The notes: generated from the sequence alone by a model not told the origin. Positions 47,600-57,492 are shown, numbered from the stretch's first letter. The stretch is DNA of 64,000 bases from Metopolophium dirhodum (GCF_019925205.1 NC_083565.1:37910241-37974240), one strand, 5' to 3'. Program-made: numbers and translations.

Positions 47600-50500
47600 T
47601 AGACAACCACATTACTTTAGAATCACCCAGTTTTAATAAGAATCAAATTAAATTATTAGTCGATACTGGGGCGGATCTAAATATAATTAAAATTAATGCA
47701 TTAAAAGGAAACACTGAAATTAACGAAAACGAAAAAATTTATTTGAAAGGCATCAATGAAAAAATAGTTTCTACAATAGGGAAAACAGAAATAGAATTAA
47801 TAATTAATAATGAAGCATTCGAAACACAATTTTATGTTGTAAACAATATTTTTCTGATTCTGGCAGACGGAATTATTGGTAATAAATTTCTAATAGATAA
47901 TCATGCAGTAATAGACGTCGCTAATAACACGCTAACAATAAATAATAATAAAACCGGAAGCGATAGTGACATCTGTTTTACATTAAACCCGCGCTCAGAG
48001 ACAATAGTACAAATCGATATACCCGATACAGAAATGAATAATAAAAATATTTTAATTAATAAACAAGAATTAATACCGGGCGTATATTGCGCGAATATTT
48101 ACAATACAGTCAAAAACAACAAAACTACAATAAGCATATTAAATATATCTGAAATGACACAGGAAATAAATGTAGGTCAAGTGCGTAATATTTCATACGA
48201 CACGGATGTTTTGACAGATAGCGTACGGTGTATAAACACAATTGACACTGAACGCTCGCGTCGGGTCAGGGCGTTGATACGTACTGATCATCTTCAAGTT
48301 CACGAATATAATTCGATAATAAAAATATGTGAACATTACGCGGACATTTTCTATTTAGAAGGGGATAATCTTACGTGTACTACGGCAGCAGAACACGTAA
48401 TAAAAGTTCCTAAGGATTTGAAACCGATTTATAAAAAACCATATCGTTTACCGTTTTCACAACAACCGGAGATAGAAAAACAAATAGGTCAAATGATGAA
48501 AGATGAAATCATAGAAAGATCAATGAGTCCGTTTAACGCACCATTAATATTAGTCAAAAAGAAGGAGGACGCCTCGGGGAAACAAAAATTCAGAATAGTT
48601 ATCGATTTTAGGGCACTTAATGAAGTAACTTTAAATGAATTTCACCCATTACCAAATATAACGGAAATATTAGACCAATTAGGACAATGTCAACTGTTCA
48701 GTTTGATAGATTTGAAATCGGGGTATTTTCAGGTACCTTTGGCTAAAGAATCAAAAGAACTTACGGCATTTTCGACGGGACAAGGGCATTATCAATTTAA
48801 ACGATTAGTTATGGGTCTAAGTTCAGCTCCGGCGACATTTCAAAAAATGATGACAAACGTGTTATCAGGGTTGATAGGAATGAAGTGTTTAGTATACCTG
48901 GATGACATAATAGTGTATGCTAAAAATTTACAAGACCACAATGAAAAATTAATAAATGTATTCGAGAGATTACGTATACACAATCTAAAAATAGAACCGG
49001 ACAAATGTAGTTTTTTACAACGGGAATGTTTATTTTTAGGTCATGTAATTAGTGACGAAGGAATCAAACCGGACCAAGCGAAAGTTAAATCTGTAAAAGA
49101 TTTTCCGGTTCCTAAAAACGTTAAACAAATAAAAAGTTTTTTAGGACTTAGTGGGTATTATAGAAAATTCATAGAAAACTATAGTGCTATTGCTAATCCA
49201 ATAGTGAAATTATTAAGAAAAGACGTAAAGTTCAATTGGGACGAAGACTGTCAAAAAGCTTTCGATAAATTAAAAGAAATATTATGTTCAGAACCAATTC
49301 TACAATATCCGGATTTTACAAAACAATTTATACTAACGACAGACGCTAGCGGTAGGGCGCTAGGTGCAATATTATCTCAAGGTAAAATAGGATCGGATTT
49401 ACCAATAGCTTACAGTTCTAGAACTTTAAACAGGGCGGAATGTAAATATTCGGCAACGGAACTAGAATGTTTGGCGATTATATTCGGCGTAAAAACATTT
49501 CGACCGTATTTATATGGTAGAAAATTTACAATTCTTACGGACCATAGGCCTTTGTCATGGCTATTTAATTTGAAAGACCCATTATCCCGATTGGCAAGGT
49601 GGAGACTACAATTGGAGGAGTACGAATATGAGATAGTATACAAAATGGGCAAGTTAAACACCAATGTCGACGCGTTATCGCGTATGTATAATATTACAGA
49701 AATTAAGGACGAAAGTTATGATAATTTTATGCAAAAATTCGAAACAACAGTAATATTTAATAAAGACGTTAAAGAAGTACACGGCGAACTAATAAATAGT
49801 CCGTCGGAGTACCACATAGTATCTGAAATTGAAAAATATTATAATTTTCGATCAGGTATTAATTACGAATTAAAAATGAGATTTGGTAGAGACAAGCAAT
49901 TAAAATCTCATAAAGATTTAGGCGACGTCGTAAAATTCAAAAGCGGAGATAGGTACATAATATTTTTAATAACAAAAACGAAAAAGAAACAATTAGCCAC
50001 GTACCAAAATTTACACGTTGCTTTACTAAATCTTAAGTACTTTTGCGAAAAACATAAATTAACCAAATTAGCAATGAACCAATTAGGACGACAAGACGGA
50101 CTAGATTGGGCAAAAGTTAGATCAATGATAAGATACATTTTTCGTAATACAACCATAGAGATAATAATTTGTACCAAATTAGAGTTTAGCGGGGAAGAAA
50201 AATTAGTAATTTTCAAACAATTACATAATTCAATATTGGGTGGACACCTAGGGATCAACAAAACCGTGAAGAAAATAAAGAAACAATTTAACTGGCCGAA
50301 TTTGAAGCAGGACGTAAAAGAATATATAAAGAATTGTACAGCATGTCAGATGAATAAAAATACTAACAAACATATTCAATATCCAATGGTAATTACTACC
50401 ACTAGTACGAAACCATTTGAAAAAGTATTTTTAGACATTGTGGGACCGTTGGTTACAACCGGTTTAGGTAACAATTATATACTCACGATGCAATGCGACT

Positions 50501-51261
50501 TAACAAAGTTCAGCCTAGGGGTAGCAATACCTTGTCACACCGCTAACGTGGTGGCAAAAGCGTTCGTAATAAATTTTGTCTGTATACATGGAATACCGGA
50601 TGAAATTTTAAGCGACCAGGGCACCGAATTTATGTCAAATTGTTTCAAAGACGTATGTAGATTGTTAAAAATAAATAAGATTAAGACTTCCGGCTATCAC
50701 CCGGCTAGCAACGGCGCGTTGGAACGTTCTCATAAAACGATGGCAGAGTATTTAAGACACTATGTAAGTAAAAGTTTAGACAATTGGGATGAGCTTTTAC
50801 CTTACGCAATGTTTGTATACAATTCTACGGAACATACGTCCACAAGGTACCAGCCATACGCGTTATTATATGGCAAGAATATTAACATACCAGTTAAACT
50901 AAAAGCAAACCCGGAACCTAGGTACAATTATGACGATTACGTATACGATCTTAAACAAAAGTTCCAGGAAGCTCATCAAATTGCACGGAATAGGTTAATA
51001 AAGAATAAAGAAGTAAATAAACGATATTATGATAGGAAAACAAATACGGAAGAATTAAAAATCAATGATATGGTTTTACTTAAAGATCATACTCAAAGAA
51101 ATAAGTTAAGTCCACTTTGGAAGGGACCATACGAAGTACTGGACGTATTAGATTCAGAAAATGTAGTTATATCGCGAAATCGCAAAAAAGTGACAGTACA
51201 CAAAAACGATGTGAAACTATATTACGAAGACAATAATGTGAATAACGAAGAAATCGAATAA
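47458..51261 (+). CDS. pol: Element C pol: protease, RT, RNase H, macro domain, integrase
   Basis: The frame is open from 47458 (after TGA 47455) to 51261 and overlaps the end of gag in the -1 frame, so entry by ribosomal frameshift is likely. In order: aspartic protease (LLVDTGADLN, about 47650); reverse transcriptase (FRIVIDFRALNE, YLDDIIVYA near 48894); RNase H (TTDASGRALG near 49332; ILTDHRPLSW). An extra domain of about 120 residues (49811-50172) matches a macro fold. Then the integrase HHCC finger (CTACQMNK) and the D,D,E residues in VFLDIVGP, LSDQGTEF and NGALERSHK. It closes with a GPYEVLDVL tail. All catalytic residues are present. Confidence 0.95.
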   Translation, partial: NFNLLYKTEKRKKHVGKRQRTITSGSQIGPRNSSRPTHRIFHITAKLIDNHITLESPSFNKNQIKLLVDTGADLNIIKINALKGNTEINENEKIYLKGINEKIVSTIGKTEIELIINNEAFETQFYVVNNIFLILADGIIGNKFLIDNHAVIDVANNTLTINNNKTGSDSDICFTLNPRSETIVQIDIPDTEMNNKNILINKQELIPGVYCANIYNTVKNNKTTISILNISEMTQEINVGQVRNISYDTDVLTDSVRCINTIDTERSRRVRALIRTDHLQVHEYNSIIKICEHYADIFYLEGDNLTCTTAAEHVIKVPKDLKPIYKKPYRLPFSQQPEIEKQIGQMMKDEIIERSMSPFNAPLILVKKKEDASGKQKFRIVIDFRALNEVTLNEFHPLPNITEILDQLGQCQLFSLIDLKSGYFQVPLAKESKELTAFSTGQGHYQFKRLVMGLSSAPATFQKMMTNVLSGLIGMKCLVYLDDIIVYAKNLQDHNEKLINVFERLRIHNLKIEPDKCSFLQRECLFLGHVISDEGIKPDQAKVKSVKDFPVPKNVKQIKSFLGLSGYYRKFIENYSAIANPIVKLLRKDVKFNWDEDCQKAFDKLKEILCSEPILQYPDFTKQFILTTDASGRALGAILSQGKIGSDLPIAYSSRTLNRAECKYSATELECLAIIFGVKTFRPYLYGRKFTILTDHRPLSWLFNLKDPLSRLARWRLQLEEYEYEIVYKMGKLNTNVDALSRMYNITEIKDESYDNFMQKFETTVIFNKDVKEVHGELINSPSEYHIVSEIEKYYNFRSGINYELKMRFGRDKQLKSHKDLGDVVKFKSGDRYIIFLITKTKKKQLATYQNLHVALLNLKYFCEKHKLTKLAMNQLGRQDGLDWAKVRSMIRYIFRNTTIEIIICTKLEFSGEEKLVIFKQLHNSILGGHLGINKTVKKIKKQFNWPNLKQDVKEYIKNCTACQMNKNTNKHIQYPMVITTTSTKPFEKVFLDIVGPLVTTGLGNNYILTMQCDLTKFSLGVAIPCHTANVVAKAFVINFVCIHGIPDEILSDQGTEFMSNCFKDVCRLLKINKIKTSGYHPASNGALERSHKTMAEYLRHYVSKSLDNWDELLPYAMFVYNSTEHTSTRYQPYALLYGKNINIPVKLKANPEPRYNYDDYVYDLKQKFQEAHQIARNRLIKNKEVNKRYYDRKTNTEELKINDMVLLKDHTQRNKLSPLWKGPYEVLDVLDSENVVISRNRKKVTVHKNDVKLYYEDNNVNNEEIE
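49800..50180 (+). other. Macro domain embedded in element C pol
   Basis: Between RNase H and the integrase finger lies VHGELINSPSEYHIVSEIEK, followed by a FRSGINYELKMRFG ligand-loop-like segment, GDVVKFKSGDRYIIFLITK, ATYQNLHVALLNL, and LAMNQLGRQDGLDWAKVRSM before a final IEIIIC strand. The order and spacing of these blocks match the Poa1p/TARG1-like macro subfamily, including a Lys before GDVV and an Asp in the GRQDG loop at places where the family has catalytic residues. The phosphate loop is less canonical than that of element A, so activity is uncertain. Confidence 0.75.
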
Positions 51262-51455
51262 ACACATAACAAAATTTTAATTATAAATAATTAAGTAATA
51301 ATAGGAAAAGATAAAATATAGTCATACAACACAGTAAAATATATACATATATATAGTATAGATATAGCGTAGGATACGGAATATTTATAGTACACAAATT
51401 AGGTATACATTAAACGATAAGTCGGCGTGGGATGTGCTCACGATAGTATTTTAAT

Positions 51456-51788
51456 ATGAAGAATAAAATATATGGATATTATAGGTGGATTTCATTAATA
51501 ACGATAGCAATTGGAACAGTAAAAAGCCAGGAAAATGCAAATTCCGGCAAGGGGTCAGAAATCAAGATCTATTATAAAAACGAAGATAATTATAGAAGAA
51601 ATCTGGTAGGAATAGACTATTATCAATCTGACACAATAATCATGCCACAATTTCAATACAATGAATGTAATATGGAATCGTTACAAATTATATGTAGCAC
51701 GCCATATCGCGGAAGTGTACCTCAACCATATCCCTTTGAAAATGAGTACCTCATGGAAAAATCATGTGTAGTACAAATAAAAAAATAA
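51456..51788 (+). CDS. Element C glycoprotein-like ORF, secreted N-terminal part
   Basis: A 110-residue frame starts at the ATG at 51456 with a signal peptide (hydrophobic WISLITIAIGTV, likely cleavage near residue 24). The mature part has three Cys and many Tyr/Asn. There is no membrane anchor. It ends at TAA 51786 just after a run of seven A's (51779-51785). The next frame, starting 28 bp later, has an anchor but no signal peptide, so the two may be halves of one protein. No homologue recognised. Confidence 0.6.
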   Translation: MKNKIYGYYRWISLITIAIGTVKSQENANSGKGSEIKIYYKNEDNYRRNLVGIDYYQSDTIIMPQFQYNECNMESLQIICSTPYRGSVPQPYPFENEYLMEKSCVVQIKK

Positions 51789-51816
51789 AAATGGAACATA
51801 TTATGAACTATTCAAA

Positions 51817-52362
51817 ATGGAATCAGACTATTTTTTAAATTTTATTAAGATAAGAGATATGGAAGAAGTAGACAAAAACAGTGCAATGCAAATAAACATA
51901 ACAGCAATGACAACTGGGTCAATCGAGTTCAACGCCACGGAAGTAAACAATGATTATAAGAGCGTAACTAGCACAGTAGGTCACACTACACGGGCAGCAA
52001 GAGCCGGACGTACAATATCGAATGACGAATTAAATAATATTACGGACGAAACATCAATGCAACACTGGAGGACCACAGAAAGTGAAAATATAAATTACGA
52101 AACAACGAAGGACAGTTATTATATGGAAAATAATGAGAAAGCAGTTGTGTGCATTCCAGAGGAACGTGTAATTAATTACCTATACATATTATGCGGAATA
52201 CTAGGAATAATAGTAATAATAATGCTGTTGATAATGACGACTGTAGTGAAGCACTATAGATTAGTCAGGAAGGAGAGATATCGATACCTAGTACGAACGT
52301 TAGAATGTACGGAAATGGATACAATACGAGCCCGCGACGATATAGTAAATTCGCAACTTTAA
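51817..52362 (+). CDS. Element C glycoprotein-like ORF, membrane-anchored part
   Basis: 181 residues from the ATG at 51817; the frame is in fact open from 51781. N-glycosylation sequons (NIT, NAT, NIT) and a possible minimal furin-type site (RAAR in a TTRAARAGR stretch) precede one transmembrane segment at about residues 119-145 (INYLYILCGILGIIVIIMLL). A basic cytoplasmic tail of about 36 residues follows. It looks like a type I membrane protein missing its signal peptide, which the preceding frame would supply. Role unknown; a second surface glycoprotein besides env is the simplest guess. Confidence 0.6.
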   Translation: MESDYFLNFIKIRDMEEVDKNSAMQINITAMTTGSIEFNATEVNNDYKSVTSTVGHTTRAARAGRTISNDELNNITDETSMQHWRTTESENINYETTKDSYYMENNEKAVVCIPEERVINYLYILCGILGIIVIIMLLIMTTVVKHYRLVRKERYRYLVRTLECTEMDTIRARDDIVNSQL

Positions 52363-52516
52363 AAAAAAAAAAAAATATATATATATAATATAGAGATTAA
52401 ATTAAATTAGGATTAATCAAATTCAAACAAAGTTAGGTAGTATATAATTAACTAATAGAAAATCTAATTATAGGGAAACATACAAATTATTCTGTACCAA
52501 ACTGGAACTCGCCATT

Positions 52517-52771
52517 ATGAACGGGGAACATGACAAAAATACGATAGGTGACGGAAGTAATATGCCACCATGTTTTACGAAACATATACAGAAAGCAAAC
52601 AGCCAATTGACTAAACCTTTCTCAGAGGACAAAATAAGAAGAATGGAACAAAGCATCGCAACATATCTTTACGACATGTCAAGAAGCAGAATCAGAAATA
52701 GATATTGTCGGGAATTAATCGAACACCTGGAGTGTATACCGGAACCAGAATTATTATTGGAACATGTATAA
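52517..52771 (+). CDS. Element C small ORF, 84 residues
   Basis: Begins at ATG 52517 and lies between the glycoprotein and the next ORF. It is hydrophilic with a helical middle (SEDKIRRMEQSIATYLYDMS) and an acidic C-terminus. There is no signal peptide, membrane segment or metal-binding motif. I do not recognise it; at this length it could be chance, but the whole region is otherwise coding. Confidence 0.4.
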   Translation: MNGEHDKNTIGDGSNMPPCFTKHIQKANSQLTKPFSEDKIRRMEQSIATYLYDMSRSRIRNRYCRELIEHLECIPEPELLLEHV

Positions 52772-52973
52772 TTAATGTATGAAAAAAAAATAGAATTATT
52801 ATAGGATAAGTATACATGGTAACAGATTCCTAGTAAATTAGTACATGCAAGCATGACACAAGCTTCATTTTAAGAAAAATTACGTAGATAGAAATTATTT
52901 TTAATATGGAAGTAGAAATAGTAAACACAATAGTAGTTAGAATAACATTAAATAGAAAAAAAAATAATAATAA

Positions 52974-53996
52974 AAGGAAACTTGTAGGGGAGAGGAGATA
53001 ACAGCACTGGTGATCATTGATTCAGATGGGACTAAGCTACTAGTGCAACTCAGTAACAGTGCAAATGAAGAACCGGAATTCGAAATGATTTTGAGCGTTC
53101 AGGCGGGAGGTCGCCTGGTGGTAATAGTATTAAAAAAAAATGATACGTACGTGGGTGAAATGGAGATATACCGATATGCGGGGGAGGAGCCTATGAGACA
53201 AACTACACATAATCTTAGGACGTTAATTGACAATTACTACGGAAATAGGAATAACATCCCTCCTGGCAGGTTTCCGGAAGCGGAGATCGTAGAATTATGT
53301 CAAACGTTATGGGATTGGTTCCGGAACCCATACGCGTGTAACGTATCAACAATACCATTTTGTTACCACCTGAACATCAATCGAATGACTGACCGAGGCG
53401 GAGCTAAACCAATAGGCGTAGCGAGCATAATATATAACCGCACGGAACCACCTGTAACCACGGGCAATGAAGATGAACAACAATTAAATGACAATATAGC
53501 ACTGGCAAGAAGGGTCATCAATGAATTTTGGGAATTGAATAAGGGAATAAACAGGGTAACATGGGCACAGTATTTGAATATTAACAATCATAGGTTGTAT
53601 ATACTAAAAAATAGCGACAATATTGAAAATAATGTTAGTAATAACAATATAAGCATTAATAGTAGTATTAGTAGGGAAATGGCTAACAATAGGATACGGG
53701 AGCCTGTCATTAGAAATATTAATATGACTGAAGCAGCTGGACTGTGGTGGTCGGATAGTGATAGTGATAACGATAGTTTAGAAAATATAACACCGAATAA
53801 TACAATTAGTAATATGGACGAGTTAGACGGATTTAGCGATAGCGACAGTAATATTGACAATTATAGGAACATAAATAGTAGTGATTATGAAAACAATGTT
53901 ACGAATTTACTTAATGTTAGTAATATAGCTATAGAAAGTATTTTTAATGAAGTAGAAGATAGGTACATAGTTAGGAATAATAATGATAGTCAGTAA
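52974..53996 (+). CDS. Element C unknown ORF with acidic Asn/Ser-rich C-terminus
   Basis: The frame is open from 52974 (after TAA 52971) to 53996, with no ATG near its start; a GTG lies at 53010, and AG at 52986-52987 would put it in phase with the leader exon. The N-terminal 190 residues look folded (FEMILSVQAGGRLVVIVLKK; IVELCQTLWDWFRNPYACN). The C-terminal 130 residues are low-complexity Asn/Ser/Asp with SDSDSDNDS and SDSDSN runs that could be phosphorylated. No family recognised. It sits between the glycoprotein and env and might be a spliced accessory protein. Confidence 0.5.
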   Translation, partial: KETCRGEEITALVIIDSDGTKLLVQLSNSANEEPEFEMILSVQAGGRLVVIVLKKNDTYVGEMEIYRYAGEEPMRQTTHNLRTLIDNYYGNRNNIPPGRFPEAEIVELCQTLWDWFRNPYACNVSTIPFCYHLNINRMTDRGGAKPIGVASIIYNRTEPPVTTGNEDEQQLNDNIALARRVINEFWELNKGINRVTWAQYLNINNHRLYILKNSDNIENNVSNNNISINSSISREMANNRIREPVIRNINMTEAAGLWWSDSDSDNDSLENITPNNTISNMDELDGFSDSDSNIDNYRNINSSDYENNVTNLLNVSNIAIESIFNEVEDRYIVRNNNDSQ

Positions 53997-54301
53997 TGAA
54001 AAAAAAAAAAAAAAAATAATAAAAAAAAAAAAAGGATAGAAAAAAAATGGGATGGAGCTAATTAATTTTGACGGTTGGCGGTATAGGAACGGTGGGAGTT
54101 GCCATCATATTCTGAACGAACAAGCAACCACCGGAACTCACTAACAACAGGTTATAAGTTAATTAGTTCAATTTCAGACGCAATAAGTACGCGTATTTTG
54201 TCCAGGCCGATGAGATGAAACGGAAATAATATATATATTAGAGATTATTTCAACAAGATAAAACAAGTTTGAAACTAATGTGTATATATATATTGTTTTA
54301 G

Positions 54302-56210
54302 GTTATCTCTGATTACGGCAGGACATGGTCAAATTCCATATAAGGTGGAAGAATTTAGAAATCAAACACTGATGTATTATGAAAATTACGGTACAGTTCG
54401 GTTGACAGGAGCGACCTGGCAACTGATCACGTATTTACCATTAAAAAATTATGACCTTAGGCATGACAAATTACAATTGGAAATAGGTATAATAACTAAT
54501 CTTTGTAAAAACAGCGCAACAACACTTGAAATGTGTTCTAGGCTAGACAATATCTTTAAAGTAATGTTTCAAGAAATTTCCTTACAACGAGAAAAAATGT
54601 ACGAATCGATAGGTAGGTACACCGAACAATCGGAAACAACCACGTACACAAGTAGGAAAAGGCGGGGTCTAATAAATTTCGTAGGATCGGCCATGAAAAC
54701 ATTATTCGGGGTATGTGATGAAGAATGTGCAAAAGAATCGGTGGAGGAAATAGGTAAAATAGAACGAACTAACGAACGCATGTTACACATACTTAAAGAC
54801 CAAACTACGGTAGTTAAATCTACTGTAAAGGGGATTAGTACCACATCGGATGAAATAAATAAATTATACAATGAGTTAGTTAATAAAAAAGATATAATAA
54901 ACGAAGTAATTAACAAAACAAACACGTTAGAAGCATTAGTTTTATCAAATAAAATACATGGTATATTCACAGCACTATTATCGCAATATTCAATGGAAAC
55001 GCAATCGATAGGTGCTATTATAACTGCGGCTAGGACAGGGGTAATACACCCAAGTTTAATGACACCGCGAGAAATGGCAGATCATTTAACGCAAATTAAG
55101 TTAACTTTACCTATTAATTTAAATTTGCCTATGGGCACAAATCCGAATGAAATTTACGAGTTAAGTAAAATTACAAAAATGGCAGTGTTCTATAAGGATA
55201 GTCAAATAGTATTCGTAATAAAACTTCCGCTGGTTACCGAATTGGAGCTCACGTTGTTCAGAATACTTCCAATACCACAGCCGGTCGAAACAATGATAAA
55301 CGGAATGAAAAATAAAAATCATAGTATTGTTTTAAAACCAGAATTCCAATATGTAGCGATTACAAAGAATAGGGAACAATATACCACGTTCACAGAAACT
55401 CAGCTTTTACATTGTACGGAAACAGAAATATTTACAATATGTCCAGAGTTTTCACCAGTCGTACACTCGAACAACAAAAATCCATGTGAGATAGCTTTAT
55501 TCAAAAATCCGGATGTCTTGCCAGAAACATGCGAGACGGGAGTCCTAGTATTATCGAAAGACATATTTTATAAATTAAAACATGCAAACACCTGGATATA
55601 CACAACAAAGGGTGAAACATTGACTATTGCGTGTAGGGAAAACTCGGAACCATATATTACAAAAATACGGAAGCAAGGATTAATTTGGTTAAGCTCAAAA
55701 TGCAGAGCGTACGGAAACGATATCATTTTAAATCCGACACAAGAAATAAAATCAAAACACTATGTTAACTTTATACCCGAAGTAGGACAGGGAAAAATAT
55801 CATTTAAGGTATCCGATAGAATAAAGAGTATGAACCTACCTAAGATAATGGTAAACCAAGATTCACATAAACTCGAAAAAATACACGAAATAGCACAATC
55901 GTTAGATAAGGTGCAACAACAAATCGACAATGAAATATTAACACAATCAGGACAGTTAGAAGTAAGCGATACGCGTAACTATTTATTTTATTTAACATTG
56001 GGCTTGATAGTATTCTCGGTCATGTTAATCATTTTTATATACATAACGTATAAATGTAGGCTTACTTCGTTGCGACGTCCGCAATATGAAATGGTACGAT
56101 TAGGTAGAAGTAAACTCTGTACGGATGATGTCAAGGTTGAACAAAAGTTTAATAAGGTAGACGAGCAAAATACGCTCGGAGGGGAGGATGTACCACCTCA
56201 AATAAAATAA
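54302..56210 (+). CDS. env: Element C env: F-type fusion glycoprotein
   Basis: Acceptor TATATTGTTTTAG (AG 54300-54301) opens a frame that runs to 56210. The first codons are hydrophobic and complete the signal sequence begun by the leader exon. Counting from the GTG at 54345: a basic furin-type site RKRR ends at residue 107, followed by a fusion-peptide-like GLINFVGSAMKTLFG, a long helical region, a Cys-containing domain, and a transmembrane segment at about 546-570 (LFYLTLGLIVFSVMLIIF) with a 50-residue tail. This is the errantivirus/baculovirus F layout: a surface and a membrane-fusion subunit made by cleavage. No break is visible. Confidence 0.85.
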
Positions 56211-56428
56211 CCTAAGAAGTAATATTTTGATAGAATATATATGATTAGGTTAGTTTAGGTTGTTATATGATTAGAATATATATGTAGAAAATATTAGAAA
56301 CTTTATAGAAAATATTTACACAAGTAGTTAGAAATAGTAAATTAGAATAAAATACACTAATTATAAGTTAATAATGACATTAAATATATTATCGACTTTG
56401 AATTAGAAGGGAAGTCAAGTTCGTTGTC

Positions 56429-57106
56429 ATGGATTTCGAATTTACCAATATGAGGAGAACAGACATTGTACTAATATCAGGAGCAATCTCAAACAGCCTA
56501 AACAAATGTAAAATTCGTAAGCTCGAGGGGAAACCGCTTCTCCTGCCACTCCACGAACAGATGAGAATTATGACTGTTCGTGAAACACAGTTGGCAGAGA
56601 AATCGATAAGGCGGATTTTTCACAACAAAAAGGAAGTGGAGACGACCTGTTTAGCGCAACTTAACAAAAGTCTGAATTCGAAATTAAATAACCTAACACC
56701 AGAATTCATAAAAAATTATATTTTGCGTGGAGATAAAATAAATGTAGTGGTATTGTTCGGGGGATCATACGATAGGAATATTTTAAGTAGACTAGGGTTA
56801 GGACACATAGAAGTTCTAAATATCAGATGCTATGATTTGAATTTCGATGGGGACTTCTACATGATACTAGAAAAATTGAGGGGAAAAATAACTGAAAGAA
56901 TTTTCGAATTCAATGTAGGTAGAATCCAGAAAAGGGGTAGGCTATTGAACTTAACGGAAGCGCATAGCGGCGTATGTACACAAAAACATAAAATAACATA
57001 CGCTCACGACCCAAAGACTGATGTGAGATTTACAAAATGCATATTTAACAGAATGGTTAAGGAATATGGGTACCAAAATTTGGTGAAACAATTCCAACCT
57101 ATATAG
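56429..57106 (+). CDS. Element C DEDDh-type 3'-5' exonuclease-like protein
   Basis: A 225-residue protein starts at ATG 56429. DFEFT at residues 2-6 gives the ExoI D-x-E motif (Asp2, Glu4). VVVLFGGSYDRNIL places Asp115 as ExoII. YAHDPKTDV gives the ExoIII H-x4-D pair (His193, Asp198). Five of five acidic/His positions of the DEDDh class are therefore present in order. Members degrade RNA or DNA from the 3' end. The gene lies after env, before the 3' LTR, a position of accessory genes in complex retroviruses. Asp at residue 2 leaves almost no leader, so either this ATG is right or an upstream exon is added. Confidence 0.7.
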   Translation: MDFEFTNMRRTDIVLISGAISNSLNKCKIRKLEGKPLLLPLHEQMRIMTVRETQLAEKSIRRIFHNKKEVETTCLAQLNKSLNSKLNNLTPEFIKNYILRGDKINVVVLFGGSYDRNILSRLGLGHIEVLNIRCYDLNFDGDFYMILEKLRGKITERIFEFNVGRIQKRGRLLNLTEAHSGVCTQKHKITYAHDPKTDVRFTKCIFNRMVKEYGYQNLVKQFQPI

Positions 57107-57299
57107 ACAATACCACGCACCTAGCACCACGTTGTAAAAATATAATTTTTTACGAATTTATAAATTTTATTATAGCAAATAACAAAGTAGCTTAATTAAC
57201 ACACTAAAGTAAATATATATAGAAAAAAAAGTAACGCTATATATTAAGAATTAACTAACAGAATACCACAAATAGTAATTTTAATTTCATTAATTTCAG

Positions 57300-57492
57300 A
57301 AAAAACAAAAGAGAAAGAAATAACATTAGGAATCGGGCGGTAAATAATAGGGGCATATTTTGTCTATTTTATTGGAGACTGACAAATGGTGCACTATTAT
57401 GCACCGAACGGTTTGACCACTTAAGAAAAATGTTGGAATTTGATCGTTTGGTGATTGGTTGGGAAAATCGTGTGAATAGCAGATTTTTTTAA
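57300..57492 (+). CDS. Possible small basic ORF entered by splicing
   Basis: After acceptor ATTAATTTCAG (AG 57298-57299) a frame of about 64 codons runs to TAA 57490-57492. Its first 20 residues are rich in Arg and Lys with several Asn. The acceptor phase equals that of env, so the leader exon at 44616-44644 can join to it in frame. A basic RNA-binding protein is one idea, by analogy to regulators of complex retroviruses. Frame length is modest and the phase match has a one-in-three chance of being accidental. Confidence 0.3.
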
